From: an uncultured Collinsella sp.
GTDB lineage: Bacteria; Actinomycetota; Coriobacteriia; Coriobacteriales; Coriobacteriaceae
DNA: 11,156 nt
Assembly (NCBI GenBank): GCA_900757265.1
Contig: CAAENW010000014.1
Span: 1-11,156 of the forward strand
Direction: 5' to 3'
The notes under the pieces: model-generated
The model's database searches: none
The model's input: the letters and a program-made list of their open reading frames with translations, nothing else
Told to the model about the DNA's origin: nothing
Part shown: positions 1 to 5,584 of the stretch, piece after piece
Position numbering within the stretch: the first letter of the stretch is position 1
How the letters are laid out: each line of letters begins with the position of its first letter
Made by a program: the position numbers and the translations under genes

Positions 1-63
1 CTTGGCGTCAGCATGCCGCGATTCGGTCGCACGGAGAGCATTTCCCAGTTGACAAAACTATAG
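1..63 (+). CDS. Possible C-terminal end of a rightward gene (partial)
   Basis: The first reading frame of the plus strand is open from the window edge to a TAG at 61-63 and would encode a tail ending SMPRFGRTESISQLTKL. Most of its third positions are G or C, as in the real genes here. The stop is followed within about 15 bases by a hairpin (78-110), a usual place for such elements in this window. Against it, the fragment is only 20 codons, I recognise no family, and the third plus frame is also open across the same stretch up to 185. If real, the gene is convergent with yqeY. A longer sequence to the left would settle it. Confidence 0.3.
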   Translation, partial: LGVSMPRFGRTESISQLTKL

Positions 64-77
64 GAACACCCCCCGTG

Positions 78-110
78 GGTACTCATTTAAGTCTGTCCCC
101 AATGAGTGCC
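78..110. repeat. REP-like hairpin with GTCCCCA core (copy A)
   Basis: GGTACTCATT (78-87) and AATGAGTGCC (101-110) form a ten-pair stem with one G-T pair around a 13-base loop that carries CTGTCCCC. The GTCCCCA core recurs in hairpins at 2087-2144 and 5542-5584. It has no T-run on either side, so it is not a standard intrinsic terminator. It is probably a small dispersed palindromic element of the REP type. Confidence 0.6.
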
Positions 111-150
111 GAAAATAATACAACCGCCCTTGTTGAGCATAAGTCAGCGA

Positions 151-249
151 AAACCCGTACACGCGAGCAAGGTGACGTGAAATGAAAGGGCGCAGACCTT
201 ATGGTCGCGCCCTTGAAATTGAACGTCAGATTGCCGTGTGTACGGGTTT
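151..249. repeat. Long nested inverted repeat downstream of yqeY
   Basis: Four paired blocks are nested about one centre. The outer arm AAACCCGTACAC (151-162) pairs perfectly with 238-249. GCAA (167-170) pairs with TTGC (231-234). TGACGT (173-178) pairs with ACGTCA (223-228). The inner arm AAGGGCGC(A)GACC (186-198, one bulged A) pairs with GGTCGCGCCCTT (203-214) around the loop TTAT. Read leftward, the inner hairpin is followed by TTTCATTTC, a poor T-rich tail, so it may act as a weak terminator for yqeY. The outer blocks are far more than a terminator needs. It could be a miniature mobile element or a structured RNA 3' end. Confidence 0.6.
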
Positions 250-262
250 GCAGCGTCGAGCC

Positions 263-290
263 GTTACGCGGTTTGGTAAAACCGCGTAAC
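263..290. repeat. Perfect 12-bp stem-loop directly after yqeY stop
   Basis: GTTACGCGGTTT (263-274) pairs perfectly with AAACCGCGTAAC (279-290) around the loop GGTA. It begins three bases beyond the yqeY stop on the leftward transcript. No T-run follows, so it is more likely an RNA 3'-end stabiliser, or part of a composite termination region with the 151-249 structure, than a textbook terminator. Confidence 0.6.
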
Positions 291-293
291 AAA

Positions 294-737
294 TTACGCC
301 AATTTTGCGCCGACGATCTTTGCCGCGGCCGGCTTATCGAAGTTGCCGCCGGTGGCCTTGCCGAGTGCACCCATGACCTGGCCCATCTGCTTTTTGGACG
401 TGGCACCCAGCTCGGCGATGACCTGCTCGATCAGGGCCTCGAGCTCCTCGCCCGAAACCTGCGCGGGCAGCAGGCTCTCCAGAATCTTGACCTGCTCGGT
501 CAGGTTGTCGGTACGCTCCTGGTCGGTGCCGGCCTTGATGGACATCTCCAGCGTCTCGCTCGTCTGCTTGATCAGACGCTTGATCATGCTGTTGACGTCT
601 TCCTCGGTCACATCGCGGCGCTCGTTAACCTCGATATTCTTCACCTCGGCCTTGACCTGGCGAATGATGGACAGGCGAACCTTGTCCTTGGCCTTCATGG
701 CCGCGATCATTTCCTTCTGCAGCTCTTCGTTGGTCAT
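294..737 (-). CDS. YqeY / GatB-YqeY domain protein
   Basis: This 147-residue soluble protein matches the usual length and layout of the YqeY family. It has a helical N-terminal half (MTNEELQKEMIAAMKAKD onward, with the IRQVKAEVKN helix) and a small C-terminal domain holding GQVMGALGKATGGNFDKPAA, equivalent to the conserved G-x-V-M-x-x-L segment. The family shares its fold with the tail domain of the GatB amidotransferase subunit, which binds tRNA. The role of stand-alone YqeY is not well established, so I give none. The ATG at 737 is chosen because AGAGAGGA lies seven bases upstream; a TTG two codons earlier is too close to that site. It follows the foldase gene by 54 bases and is probably co-transcribed with it. 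Confidence 0.93.
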   Translation of the reverse strand: MTNEELQKEMIAAMKAKDKVRLSIIRQVKAEVKNIEVNERRDVTEEDVNSMIKRLIKQTSETLEMSIKAGTDQERTDNLTEQVKILESLLPAQVSGEELEALIEQVIAELGATSKKQMGQVMGALGKATGGNFDKPAAAKIVGAKLA

Positions 738-760
738 CTGCAAATCCTCTCTAATAGCGT

Positions 761-786
761 GGGCGGCACTCGCGCGAGCACCGCCC
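761..786 (-). repeat. Intercistronic hairpin between foldase gene and yqeY
   Basis: On the transcript, GGGCGGTGCTC pairs with GAGTGCCGCCC (two G-U pairs) around a very short CGCG centre. It fills most of the 54-base gap between the two genes. No U-run follows. It could lower read-through into yqeY or mark an RNA processing site, but this is inference from position and stability only. Confidence 0.5.
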
Positions 787-791
787 CATGA

Positions 792-2012
792 TTACTCAGT
801 CGTCGACGAATCGTCGGTCGAACTCTTGGTGACGCCCTTCAGGCTCACGTTATAGGGTACGTCCTTGGGCATGGGATTGACGGTGATGTCAGCATCCTTC
901 TTGTACTGCTCCAGCCACTCGCTGTACGCGGTGCTGGCCGCCTGCGTCTTCACCACGTTGGAGACGTACTTTTTGATGGCCTTGGGCACCTGGTTGATGT
1001 CATCGACCTGATTATCGACATGGAAGTAGTCGGTGCACTTGATGATGTGGTAGCCATAGGTCGACTCGACGACTTCGCTCACGTCGCCCTTGTTGAGCCC
1101 CTCGAGTGCCGTCTGGTAGCTGTCGACGAAGGTGGTGAGCTTATCCCAGCCCACACCGCCCTTTTTCTCCTTGGAACCGGTGTCCTCGGAGTACTGCTCA
1201 ACGGCGTCCTCAAAGCTCAGCTCACCGGAGTTAATCTTGTCCAAACACTCCTGCGCCTTAGCCTTGGCGGCAGCCTTGTCCTCATCGGACGCATCGGAAT
1301 CAACCTTGATCAGGATGTTCGACGAGCGGCGGGCATCGTTGTACTTCGACAGGTTCTCGTTGATGTAATCGACGATCTCGCTGTCCTTGGGCTTGCTGGT
1401 GGGCGCCACGGCATCTTTGAGCTTTTGCTGCGCCAGGCTCTCCTTGAGCGAGCTCTTATAGGTGTCCTCGGTGTAGCCGTAGGTCTTAAGGGTCTTCTTA
1501 AAGGTCTTGGCGCCGCCCGCGCTCTTGCACGCGTCCTTCCAGGCTTTCTCGACCTCCTCGTCCGACACCGTCACGCCGTTCTCCTTCTGTGCCTGTTGAA
1601 GCAGAATCTGCTGCGTGTAGGAGTCGATGAGTTGCTTGCGGTACTTCTTGGGCGTGAGGTCGTTGTCGACCAGATACTGCGCCCAGTCCTTGTCCTTGGT
1701 GTAGCCGTAAGACGTGCGCATGCTCATGATCTGCTTTGTCACGGTGTCCTCGGTGAGGTTGGTGCCGTTGATAGTGGCAGCCACACCGCCGGTAAGCTTG
1801 TAGCCCGAGGTATCCTCTGCCTGCGACATAAGGCCGGAGCATGCCATGGCCGAGACGGAAAGCAGCATCGCCAGCACGCCGATGACCACCAGAACGATCT
1901 TGACGGTCTTAGACACGTACGTCTTGCGCTGCTTCTTACGAGAGCTCGACGCGGCGCGGGCCTGCTGCTCGGGCGTCGGTGCGGCCTCGGAGTTCTTTTT
2001 CTTGTTTGCCAT
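792..2012 (-). CDS. Membrane-anchored parvulin-type peptidyl-prolyl isomerase (PrsA/SurA-like foldase)
   Basis: This 406-residue protein likely helps secreted proteins fold on the outer face of the membrane. Residues 1-35 are a basic cytoplasmic tail and 36-57 a hydrophobic segment ending SAMAC(58)SG. Residues 78-225 are a charged helical SurA-type N-terminal region starting at AATINGTNLTEDTV. Residues 229-328 are a parvulin domain with NILIKV, FEDAVEQYSEDTGS, the GGVGW turn and STYGYHIIK. A Lys/Ser/Thr-rich tail follows. Cys58 is placed like a lipoprotein cysteine, but Ala at -3 and Met at -2 fit the lipobox poorly, so a signal anchor is equally likely. The ATG at 2012 has GAAAGG six bases upstream. 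yqeY follows in the same direction. Confidence 0.9.
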   Translation of the reverse strand: MANKKKNSEAAPTPEQQARAASSSRKKQRKTYVSKTVKIVLVVIGVLAMLLSVSAMACSGLMSQAEDTSGYKLTGGVAATINGTNLTEDTVTKQIMSMRTSYGYTKDKDWAQYLVDNDLTPKKYRKQLIDSYTQQILLQQAQKENGVTVSDEEVEKAWKDACKSAGGAKTFKKTLKTYGYTEDTYKSSLKESLAQQKLKDAVAPTSKPKDSEIVDYINENLSKYNDARRSSNILIKVDSDASDEDKAAAKAKAQECLDKINSGELSFEDAVEQYSEDTGSKEKKGGVGWDKLTTFVDSYQTALEGLNKGDVSEVVESTYGYHIIKCTDYFHVDNQVDDINQVPKAIKKYVSNVVKTQAASTAYSEWLEQYKKDADITVNPMPKDVPYNVSLKGVTKSSTDDSSTTE

Positions 2013-2047
2013 AGTTGGCCTTTCGCATCACGAATCGAACAAACGCC

Positions 2048-2076
2048 ATTGTGTCACAACGCAGCCCCCGCGACAA
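2048..2076 (-). promoter_or_regulatory. Candidate promoter for the foldase gene
   Basis: Read leftward, TTGTCG (2071-2076) and CACAAT (2048-2053) are separated by exactly 17 bases. A TG one base before the -10 box makes it an extended -10. The predicted start lies about 30 bases before the ATG at 2012. Each box matches the sigma-70 consensus at four of six positions, so it is plausible but unproven. Confidence 0.4.
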
Positions 2077-2086
2077 AGGGGCAACC

Positions 2087-2144
2087 CTGGCACTTGGGGA
2101 CGTTCCTTTTCTGCCGGCAGTTAGGGACAGTCCCCAAGTGCCGG
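2087..2144. repeat. REP-like long hairpin with GTCCCCA core (copy B)
   Basis: GGCACTTGGGGAC (2089-2101) and GTCCCCAAGTGCC (2130-2142) are perfect 13-base arms. The stem continues inward through GTTCC (2102-2106) with GGGAC (2124-2128) and ends in the palindrome CTGCCGGCAG (2111-2120). The element starts two bases past the PTS EIIA stop codon on the leftward strand. It lacks a T-run. The size, complete symmetry and shared core with 78-110 and 5542-5584 point to a dispersed palindromic element that may also work as an RNA end barrier. Confidence 0.75.
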
Positions 2145-2146
2145 CT

Positions 2147-2611
2147 TTAAAAGTGGCGGCGGATGGCGTCGACCATGCCTTGGGGCGTGGTCTGGCCGAG
2201 CACATCGGCTGCGACGTCCGCGTCCATAAAGATATTCATGAGCGCTTGCAGGGCCTCGACCTGGCCGCCCGGCTCGGCAATACCCAAATTGATGACGATC
2301 TGCGCCGGCACGGGGGCACCCATGCCGGCCATAGCATTGAACGTCACGGGCGCGGTGGGCTTTACCACCGCGATATAGGGCTTGGCCACAAACCCCGGGT
2401 CGGTGTGTGGGATGGCGATGTTGGCCGCCGGCATGGCAAGGCCCGTGGGATAGGCATCCTCGCGCGTGCGGACGGCGTCGAGCCAACCGGTGCAGATGTA
2501 GCCGCGTGGGGCAAGTTCGCCTTCGAGTCGCGCAAACACCTCGGCGGGCGTCGCGCACTCCCAATCAAAAAACACCAGCTCAGGCGTAAACAGTGCTTCG
2601 TTATCCGCCAT
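2147..2611 (-). CDS. PTS sugar transporter subunit IIA, GatA-like (orphan)
   Basis: This 154-residue protein has the type-2 EIIA fold signature. YPTGLAMPAANIAIPHTD (54-71) carries the expected phosphorylated histidine, His69, in the IPHTD motif, and the spacing from PTGL to IPHTD is that of galactitol-type (GatA) EIIA proteins. EIIA normally takes phosphate from HPr and passes it to EIIB during sugar uptake. No EIIB, EIIC, HPr or EI is present in the window, so the partner and substrate are unknown; a regulatory role is also possible. The ATG at 2611 is preceded by GGAGG five bases upstream, which overrules the upstream in-frame extension. It lies 65 bases after the PIN gene and may share its transcript. 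Confidence 0.88.
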   Translation of the reverse strand: MADNEALFTPELVFFDWECATPAEVFARLEGELAPRGYICTGWLDAVRTREDAYPTGLAMPAANIAIPHTDPGFVAKPYIAVVKPTAPVTFNAMAGMGAPVPAQIVINLGIAEPGGQVEALQALMNIFMDADVAADVLGQTTPQGMVDAIRRHF

Positions 2612-2676
2612 ACCGTCCTCCAAAGTTGCATGAGGGCCACAATGCTCAATATGATAGCGAAACGGGGTATGCAAGG

Positions 2677-3144
2677 TTAGCCGAGGATCCCGATGAGCTC
2701 GAGTGCGCGCGCGGGCGTCAAGCATACCTCGGGCATCGTCTCCAACATGCGTCGGTCGCTCGTGACTACGTAGTCAACATCCGCCGTATCGCCCGAGGCG
2801 ATAATGAGATTGTCCTCGAGGTCCGGCATGCGCTTGCCAAGCATGCGCGCCATCTCGCACTCCGCCATCGAAAGCGGGGAAGCCGTTGCCACCTGCATCA
2901 TATGCTCGACGCATGCCCATGCAGCCGGACCAAACGAAGCGTTAATCCCATTCACATTCCGTCGAGCTAGACGCCGAGGCAAGATATAGAACACGTCCTT
3001 TGCCGTCGTTGGCGCGTACAGAAGGTCGATCTTTCCCGCTTCGGCCAGTTCAACCAATCTTCTCACGTTGTCGAATGCGCCCTCTTGCAGGTAATAATCG
3101 AGCCAAACGTTCGTATCTACAAGCAGGCGTTTTGCCTCGATCAT
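2677..3144 (-). CDS. PIN-domain protein, likely toxin of a type II toxin-antitoxin pair
   Basis: This 155-residue protein has the PIN ribonuclease layout. LLVDTNVWLD gives the first acid, Asp10. Asp50 lies in TTAKDVFYIL. PDLEDNLIIAS supplies Asp108 and Asp111, and VVTSDRRML supplies Asp130. These acids normally bind the metal used to cut RNA. VapC-type PIN toxins cut tRNA or rRNA and are blocked by the neighbouring antitoxin; the target here is unknown. The ATG at 3144 overlaps the antitoxin stop as ATGA, so translation is probably coupled. A TTG two codons upstream gives a slightly longer version but is less likely. Base composition looks a little less GC-rich than the purine genes, by eye only. 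Confidence 0.87.
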   Translation of the reverse strand: MIEAKRLLVDTNVWLDYYLQEGAFDNVRRLVELAEAGKIDLLYAPTTAKDVFYILPRRLARRNVNGINASFGPAAWACVEHMMQVATASPLSMAECEMARMLGKRMPDLEDNLIIASGDTADVDYVVTSDRRMLETMPEVCLTPARALELIGILG

Positions 3145-3485
3145 CGGCAATTCGCCTCGATGTCGGCAATCATCGCGTCATACATATCATCTCGTACGGC
3201 ATCCCAGTCTTCCGCAGATGATCCACCTGGCGCAAAATCCGAAGCGCTTAGCCCCAACGAGGAAAAAGCTAGGCCACACCCCTGCTCGGCCAGGCTCTCC
3301 GCACGGGGCGCCTCGCGCTTATCCGCCACCATAAATCCCGGCAACGTTTGATGCTCGACAAGATAGACCCAAAGCGCACGAATAGCATCGCTCGCCCCCA
3401 ATCCATTGCGAGTTAGGACCGCGTCGCCACCAGCCTTGAGCATAGGATCGATTCGCGTGTTGAGCTGCACCGTTGCTGTACCCAT
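3141..3485 (-). CDS. RelB/DinJ-like antitoxin
   Basis: This 114-residue protein starts with a short strand (TATVQLNTRIDP) followed by two helices (MLKAGGDAVLTRNGL and ASDAIRALWVYLVEHQTLP), the ribbon-helix-helix DNA-binding arrangement of RelB/DinJ antitoxins. The acidic, flexible C-terminal half, rich in Asp and Glu and ending DMYDAMIADIEANCR, is where such proteins usually wrap their toxin. It directly precedes and overlaps the PIN gene. RelB/DinJ proteins usually pair with RelE/YafQ-fold toxins, so a PIN partner is less usual. The ATG at 3485 has GAGGAG five bases upstream. A perfect palindrome just upstream is the likely site of self-repression. Confidence 0.82.
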   Translation of the reverse strand: MGTATVQLNTRIDPMLKAGGDAVLTRNGLGASDAIRALWVYLVEHQTLPGFMVADKREAPRAESLAEQGCGLAFSSLGLSASDFAPGGSSAEDWDAVRDDMYDAMIADIEANCR

Positions 3486-3497
3486 AGCGGCTCCTCT

Positions 3498-3538
3498 CTA
3501 TCTGCTAGCAGTATAGCAAACATGAAAGGCCACGCAAA
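3498..3538 (-). promoter_or_regulatory. Promoter and palindromic operator of the toxin-antitoxin pair
   Basis: Read leftward, TATACT (3510-3515) matches the -10 consensus at five of six positions, with a weak TTTGCG (3533-3538) 17 bases upstream. The perfect ten-base palindrome CTGCTAGCAG (3502-3511) overlaps the end of the -10 box, and CTAT/ATAG flanks extend it nearly symmetrically to 3498-3516. A ribbon-helix-helix antitoxin bound here would block the polymerase. This agrees with the autoregulation known for RelB-type operons, but binding is inferred. Confidence 0.5.
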
Positions 3539-3568
3539 AGGGCCCCGCCCGCACACGGACGAGGCCCT
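3536..3568 (-). terminator. Intrinsic terminator of the purF-purM-purN unit
   Basis: On the leftward transcript AGGGCCTCGTCCG (3556-3568) pairs over 13 positions, with three G-U pairs, with CGGGCGGGGCCCT (3539-3551) around the loop TGTG, followed by TTTT. It lies about 70 bases past the purN stop. A smaller hairpin, ATCAGA/TCTGAT (3569-3589), sits just before it. The T-run abuts the -35 region of the next promoter. Confidence 0.85.
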
Positions 3569-3635
3569 ATCAGATTTCTTGGTTCTGATGAAGCTTTTAC
3601 ATCTCAAGAAAACCAAGGAGACCTTTTTCAAGCGA

Positions 3636-4331
3636 CTAGCGCGCCGGGTCAATTGCCACCTTGCCGCTCTCCAGCACGTGGACGCGGCCGTCGGCGAGCA
3701 TCTGCACGACCTCGGGATACAGCACATGCTCGATCGCGTGGATGTGCTCCTCGAGCGTGTCGACGTCCCAGCCTTCCTCGACAGCCAGCGCGCGCTGGGC
3801 GATGATGGGACCGTTGTCGTAGATCTCGTTGGCAAAATGCACGGTCACGCCAGTTACCTTGACGCCGCGCGCAAAGGCGTCGTCAATCGCATGCGCACCG
3901 GTAAAGCTCGGTAGCAGCGCCGGATGCAAGTTGACCACGCGGTTGGGAAACGCCGCCAGCAGAGGCGTGTGCACCATACGCATATAGCCGGCCATCACCA
4001 CGTACTCGCAGCCACGTTCGAGCAGCTCATGCGCGATGATCTCGTCGGCGGCGATGGGGTCGGCGTAGACATCCTTGGACAGTGTGAGCGTCTGGATGCC
4101 CGCGCGCTCAGCGCGCTGCAAACCCTTAGCCGAAGGACGGCTCGACACCACAAGCTCAATCGAAGCGTTGAGCTTGCCGGCAGCGATCAGATCGATCAGC
4201 GCCTGCAGGTTGGTACCCGAACCGCTGATAAGCACGCCAATCTTGAGCGGCTCGGCCGTATCGGTGCCGGTCGGACGGGCATACGGGTCCCAAGCCAGGC
4301 CCTCGGCAGCCATCTGCTCGCTAGCGCTCAT
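3636..4331 (-). CDS. purN: Phosphoribosylglycinamide formyltransferase (GAR transformylase)
   Basis: PurN transfers a formyl group from 10-formyl-tetrahydrofolate to GAR, step 3 of IMP synthesis. The core starts with KIGVLISGSGTNLQ (30-43, phosphate-binding). It holds the catalytic Asn134 and His136 in NLHPALLPSF and Asp172 in YDNGPIIAQ, matching Asn106, His108 and Asp144 of the E. coli enzyme. The whole is 231 residues, longer than the usual 190-215, because about 29 residues precede the core. The ATG at 4331 overlaps the purM end by 11 bases. A second in-frame ATG at 4313, just after the purM stop, is an alternative; neither has a strong Shine-Dalgarno, which suggests translation coupled to purM. 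Confidence 0.95.
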   Translation of the reverse strand: MSASEQMAAEGLAWDPYARPTGTDTAEPLKIGVLISGSGTNLQALIDLIAAGKLNASIELVVSSRPSAKGLQRAERAGIQTLTLSKDVYADPIAADEIIAHELLERGCEYVVMAGYMRMVHTPLLAAFPNRVVNLHPALLPSFTGAHAIDDAFARGVKVTGVTVHFANEIYDNGPIIAQRALAVEEGWDVDTLEEHIHAIEHVLYPEVVQMLADGRVHVLESGKVAIDPAR

Positions 4332-5424
4332 CGGAGTACACGACCTTACCGGAACCCTCAACGCACTCGCCCACGCGGAACGGCTTCTCGCCCAGCGCGA
4401 CCAGGGCCTCGGTCACGGCAGCCTCGTCCTCGGGGGCAACGATCAGGCACAGGCCGACGCCCATGTTGAAGGTCTTGCATGCCTCGTTGGGCGCGAGCTC
4501 GGCCTGACGCGACACGTAGGTGATGACGGGCGGAACATCCCAGCCCATCTCGGCACCGTTGCGGGTGACAACGGCATCGACGTCGTCGGCGAGTGCGCGG
4601 TTGAGGTTCTCGGTAATGCCGCCACCAGTGATGTGAGCAATGGCGTGCACCGAAGCGCCGCCACGCAGCAGCTCCAGAATCGGCTTCACATAAATGCGCG
4701 TGGGAGCCAGCAGGGCGTCAGCCAGCGAAGCGCCGCCGAGCTCCTCGAGCGGACGGCTCAGCTCCTCGGCCTTAGCGGCGGCCTCGGGCGTGCCCGGCTT
4801 GATGCCGTCGACGCCGATGACCTTGCGCACGAGCGAGTAGCCGTTGGAGTGCACGCCGGTGGAAGGCAGGCCCAGGATCACATCGCCCGGGCGAACGTTC
4901 GCGGGGTCGAGCATCTTGGGACGATCGACGACGCCCACGGTAAAGCCGGCGAGGTCGTAGTCGGCCGGAGCCATAACGCCCGGGTGCTCGGCCATCTCGC
5001 CGCCCACGAGCGCGCAGCCCGCGAGCTTGCAGCCGTCGGCCACGCCCTTGATGATCTTTGCCATGTGCTCGGCCTCGATGTGACCGATGGCAACGTAGTC
5101 CAGGAAGAACAGCGGCTCGGCGCCCGAAGCCAAAATGTCGTTGACGCACATAGCGACCAGGTCCTGGCCCACCGTCTCGTGACGGTCCATGATCTGGGCG
5201 AGCACGAGCTTGGTGCCCACGCCGTCGGTACCGCTGATCAGGATCGGGTCTTCCATATCCTTAAGCGCGGCGGCCGAGAACAGGCCACCAAAGCCACCGA
5301 TGCCGCCGATAACCTCGGGGCGATTGGTGTCCTTGACCATTTGCTTAATCGCGTCGACGGCGCGGCCGCCCTCGGCGGTATCGACGCCGGCGTCCTCGTA
5401 CGTCACATGCTTGCTGTCGCTCAT
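4321..5424 (-). CDS. purM: Phosphoribosylformylglycinamidine cyclo-ligase (AIR synthetase)
   Basis: PurM closes the imidazole ring, converting FGAM and ATP to AIR, step 5 of IMP synthesis. The 367 residues contain the family motifs in order: SGTDGVGTKL (64-73), NDILASGAEPLFFLDY (95-110), GGEMAEHPG (141-149), GLPSTGVHSNGYSLVRK (185-201) and AHITGGG (263-269). Nothing key is missing. It is slightly longer than the usual 345-350. The ATG at 5424 has GGAAGG within GAGAGGAAGG just upstream. It follows purF after 157 bases and overlaps purN, placing it in the middle of the purine unit. Confidence 0.97.
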   Translation of the reverse strand: MSDSKHVTYEDAGVDTAEGGRAVDAIKQMVKDTNRPEVIGGIGGFGGLFSAAALKDMEDPILISGTDGVGTKLVLAQIMDRHETVGQDLVAMCVNDILASGAEPLFFLDYVAIGHIEAEHMAKIIKGVADGCKLAGCALVGGEMAEHPGVMAPADYDLAGFTVGVVDRPKMLDPANVRPGDVILGLPSTGVHSNGYSLVRKVIGVDGIKPGTPEAAAKAEELSRPLEELGGASLADALLAPTRIYVKPILELLRGGASVHAIAHITGGGITENLNRALADDVDAVVTRNGAEMGWDVPPVITYVSRQAELAPNEACKTFNMGVGLCLIVAPEDEAAVTEALVALGEKPFRVGECVEGSGKVVYSDER

Positions 5425-5541
5425 CTGAGCCTTCCTCTCCCACTACCGTCGCGCCGCGCGGGCGCCAAACGGTGCTCATAATTGCGTTCATTTCGGCGTG
5501 TGCCATAACAGCACCCGCCGTCATATCAACAAAACAGCAGG

Positions 5542-5584
5542 TAAAACCTACCAAAATATACCTGTCCCCATATGGCAGGTTTTA
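5542..5584. repeat. REP-like hairpin with GTCCCCA core (copy C) overlapping the purF stop
   Basis: TAAAACCTACC (5542-5552) pairs with GGCAGGTTTTA (5574-5584) with one mismatch, around a loop carrying CCTGTCCCCA. A competing arm pair, CAGGTA (5538-5543) with TACCTG (5559-5564), could form instead. The purF TAA (read leftward from 5584 to 5582) lies inside one arm. There is no T-run after the hairpin, so complete termination is not expected and purM is probably reached by read-through. Confidence 0.6.

Noticed and set aside
49..77. TTGACA at 49-54 as a -35 box
   Set aside because: A perfect -35 hexamer, but no -10 box lies 16-18 bases downstream; that stretch is GC-rich.
102..185. A 27-codon open frame on the plus strand starting inside copy A of the hairpin
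   Set aside because: No ribosome-binding site, low G+C at third positions compared with neighbours, and overlap with two inverted repeats.
1020..2150. A 376-codon open frame on the plus strand over the foldase gene
   Set aside because: Antisense shadow. Its Leu/Val/Gly/Arg-rich translation has no coherent domain and it runs through the hairpin at 2087-2144.
4075..5481. A 468-codon open frame on the plus strand over purM and purN
   Set aside because: Shadow of purM and purN, which carry all family motifs on the other strand.
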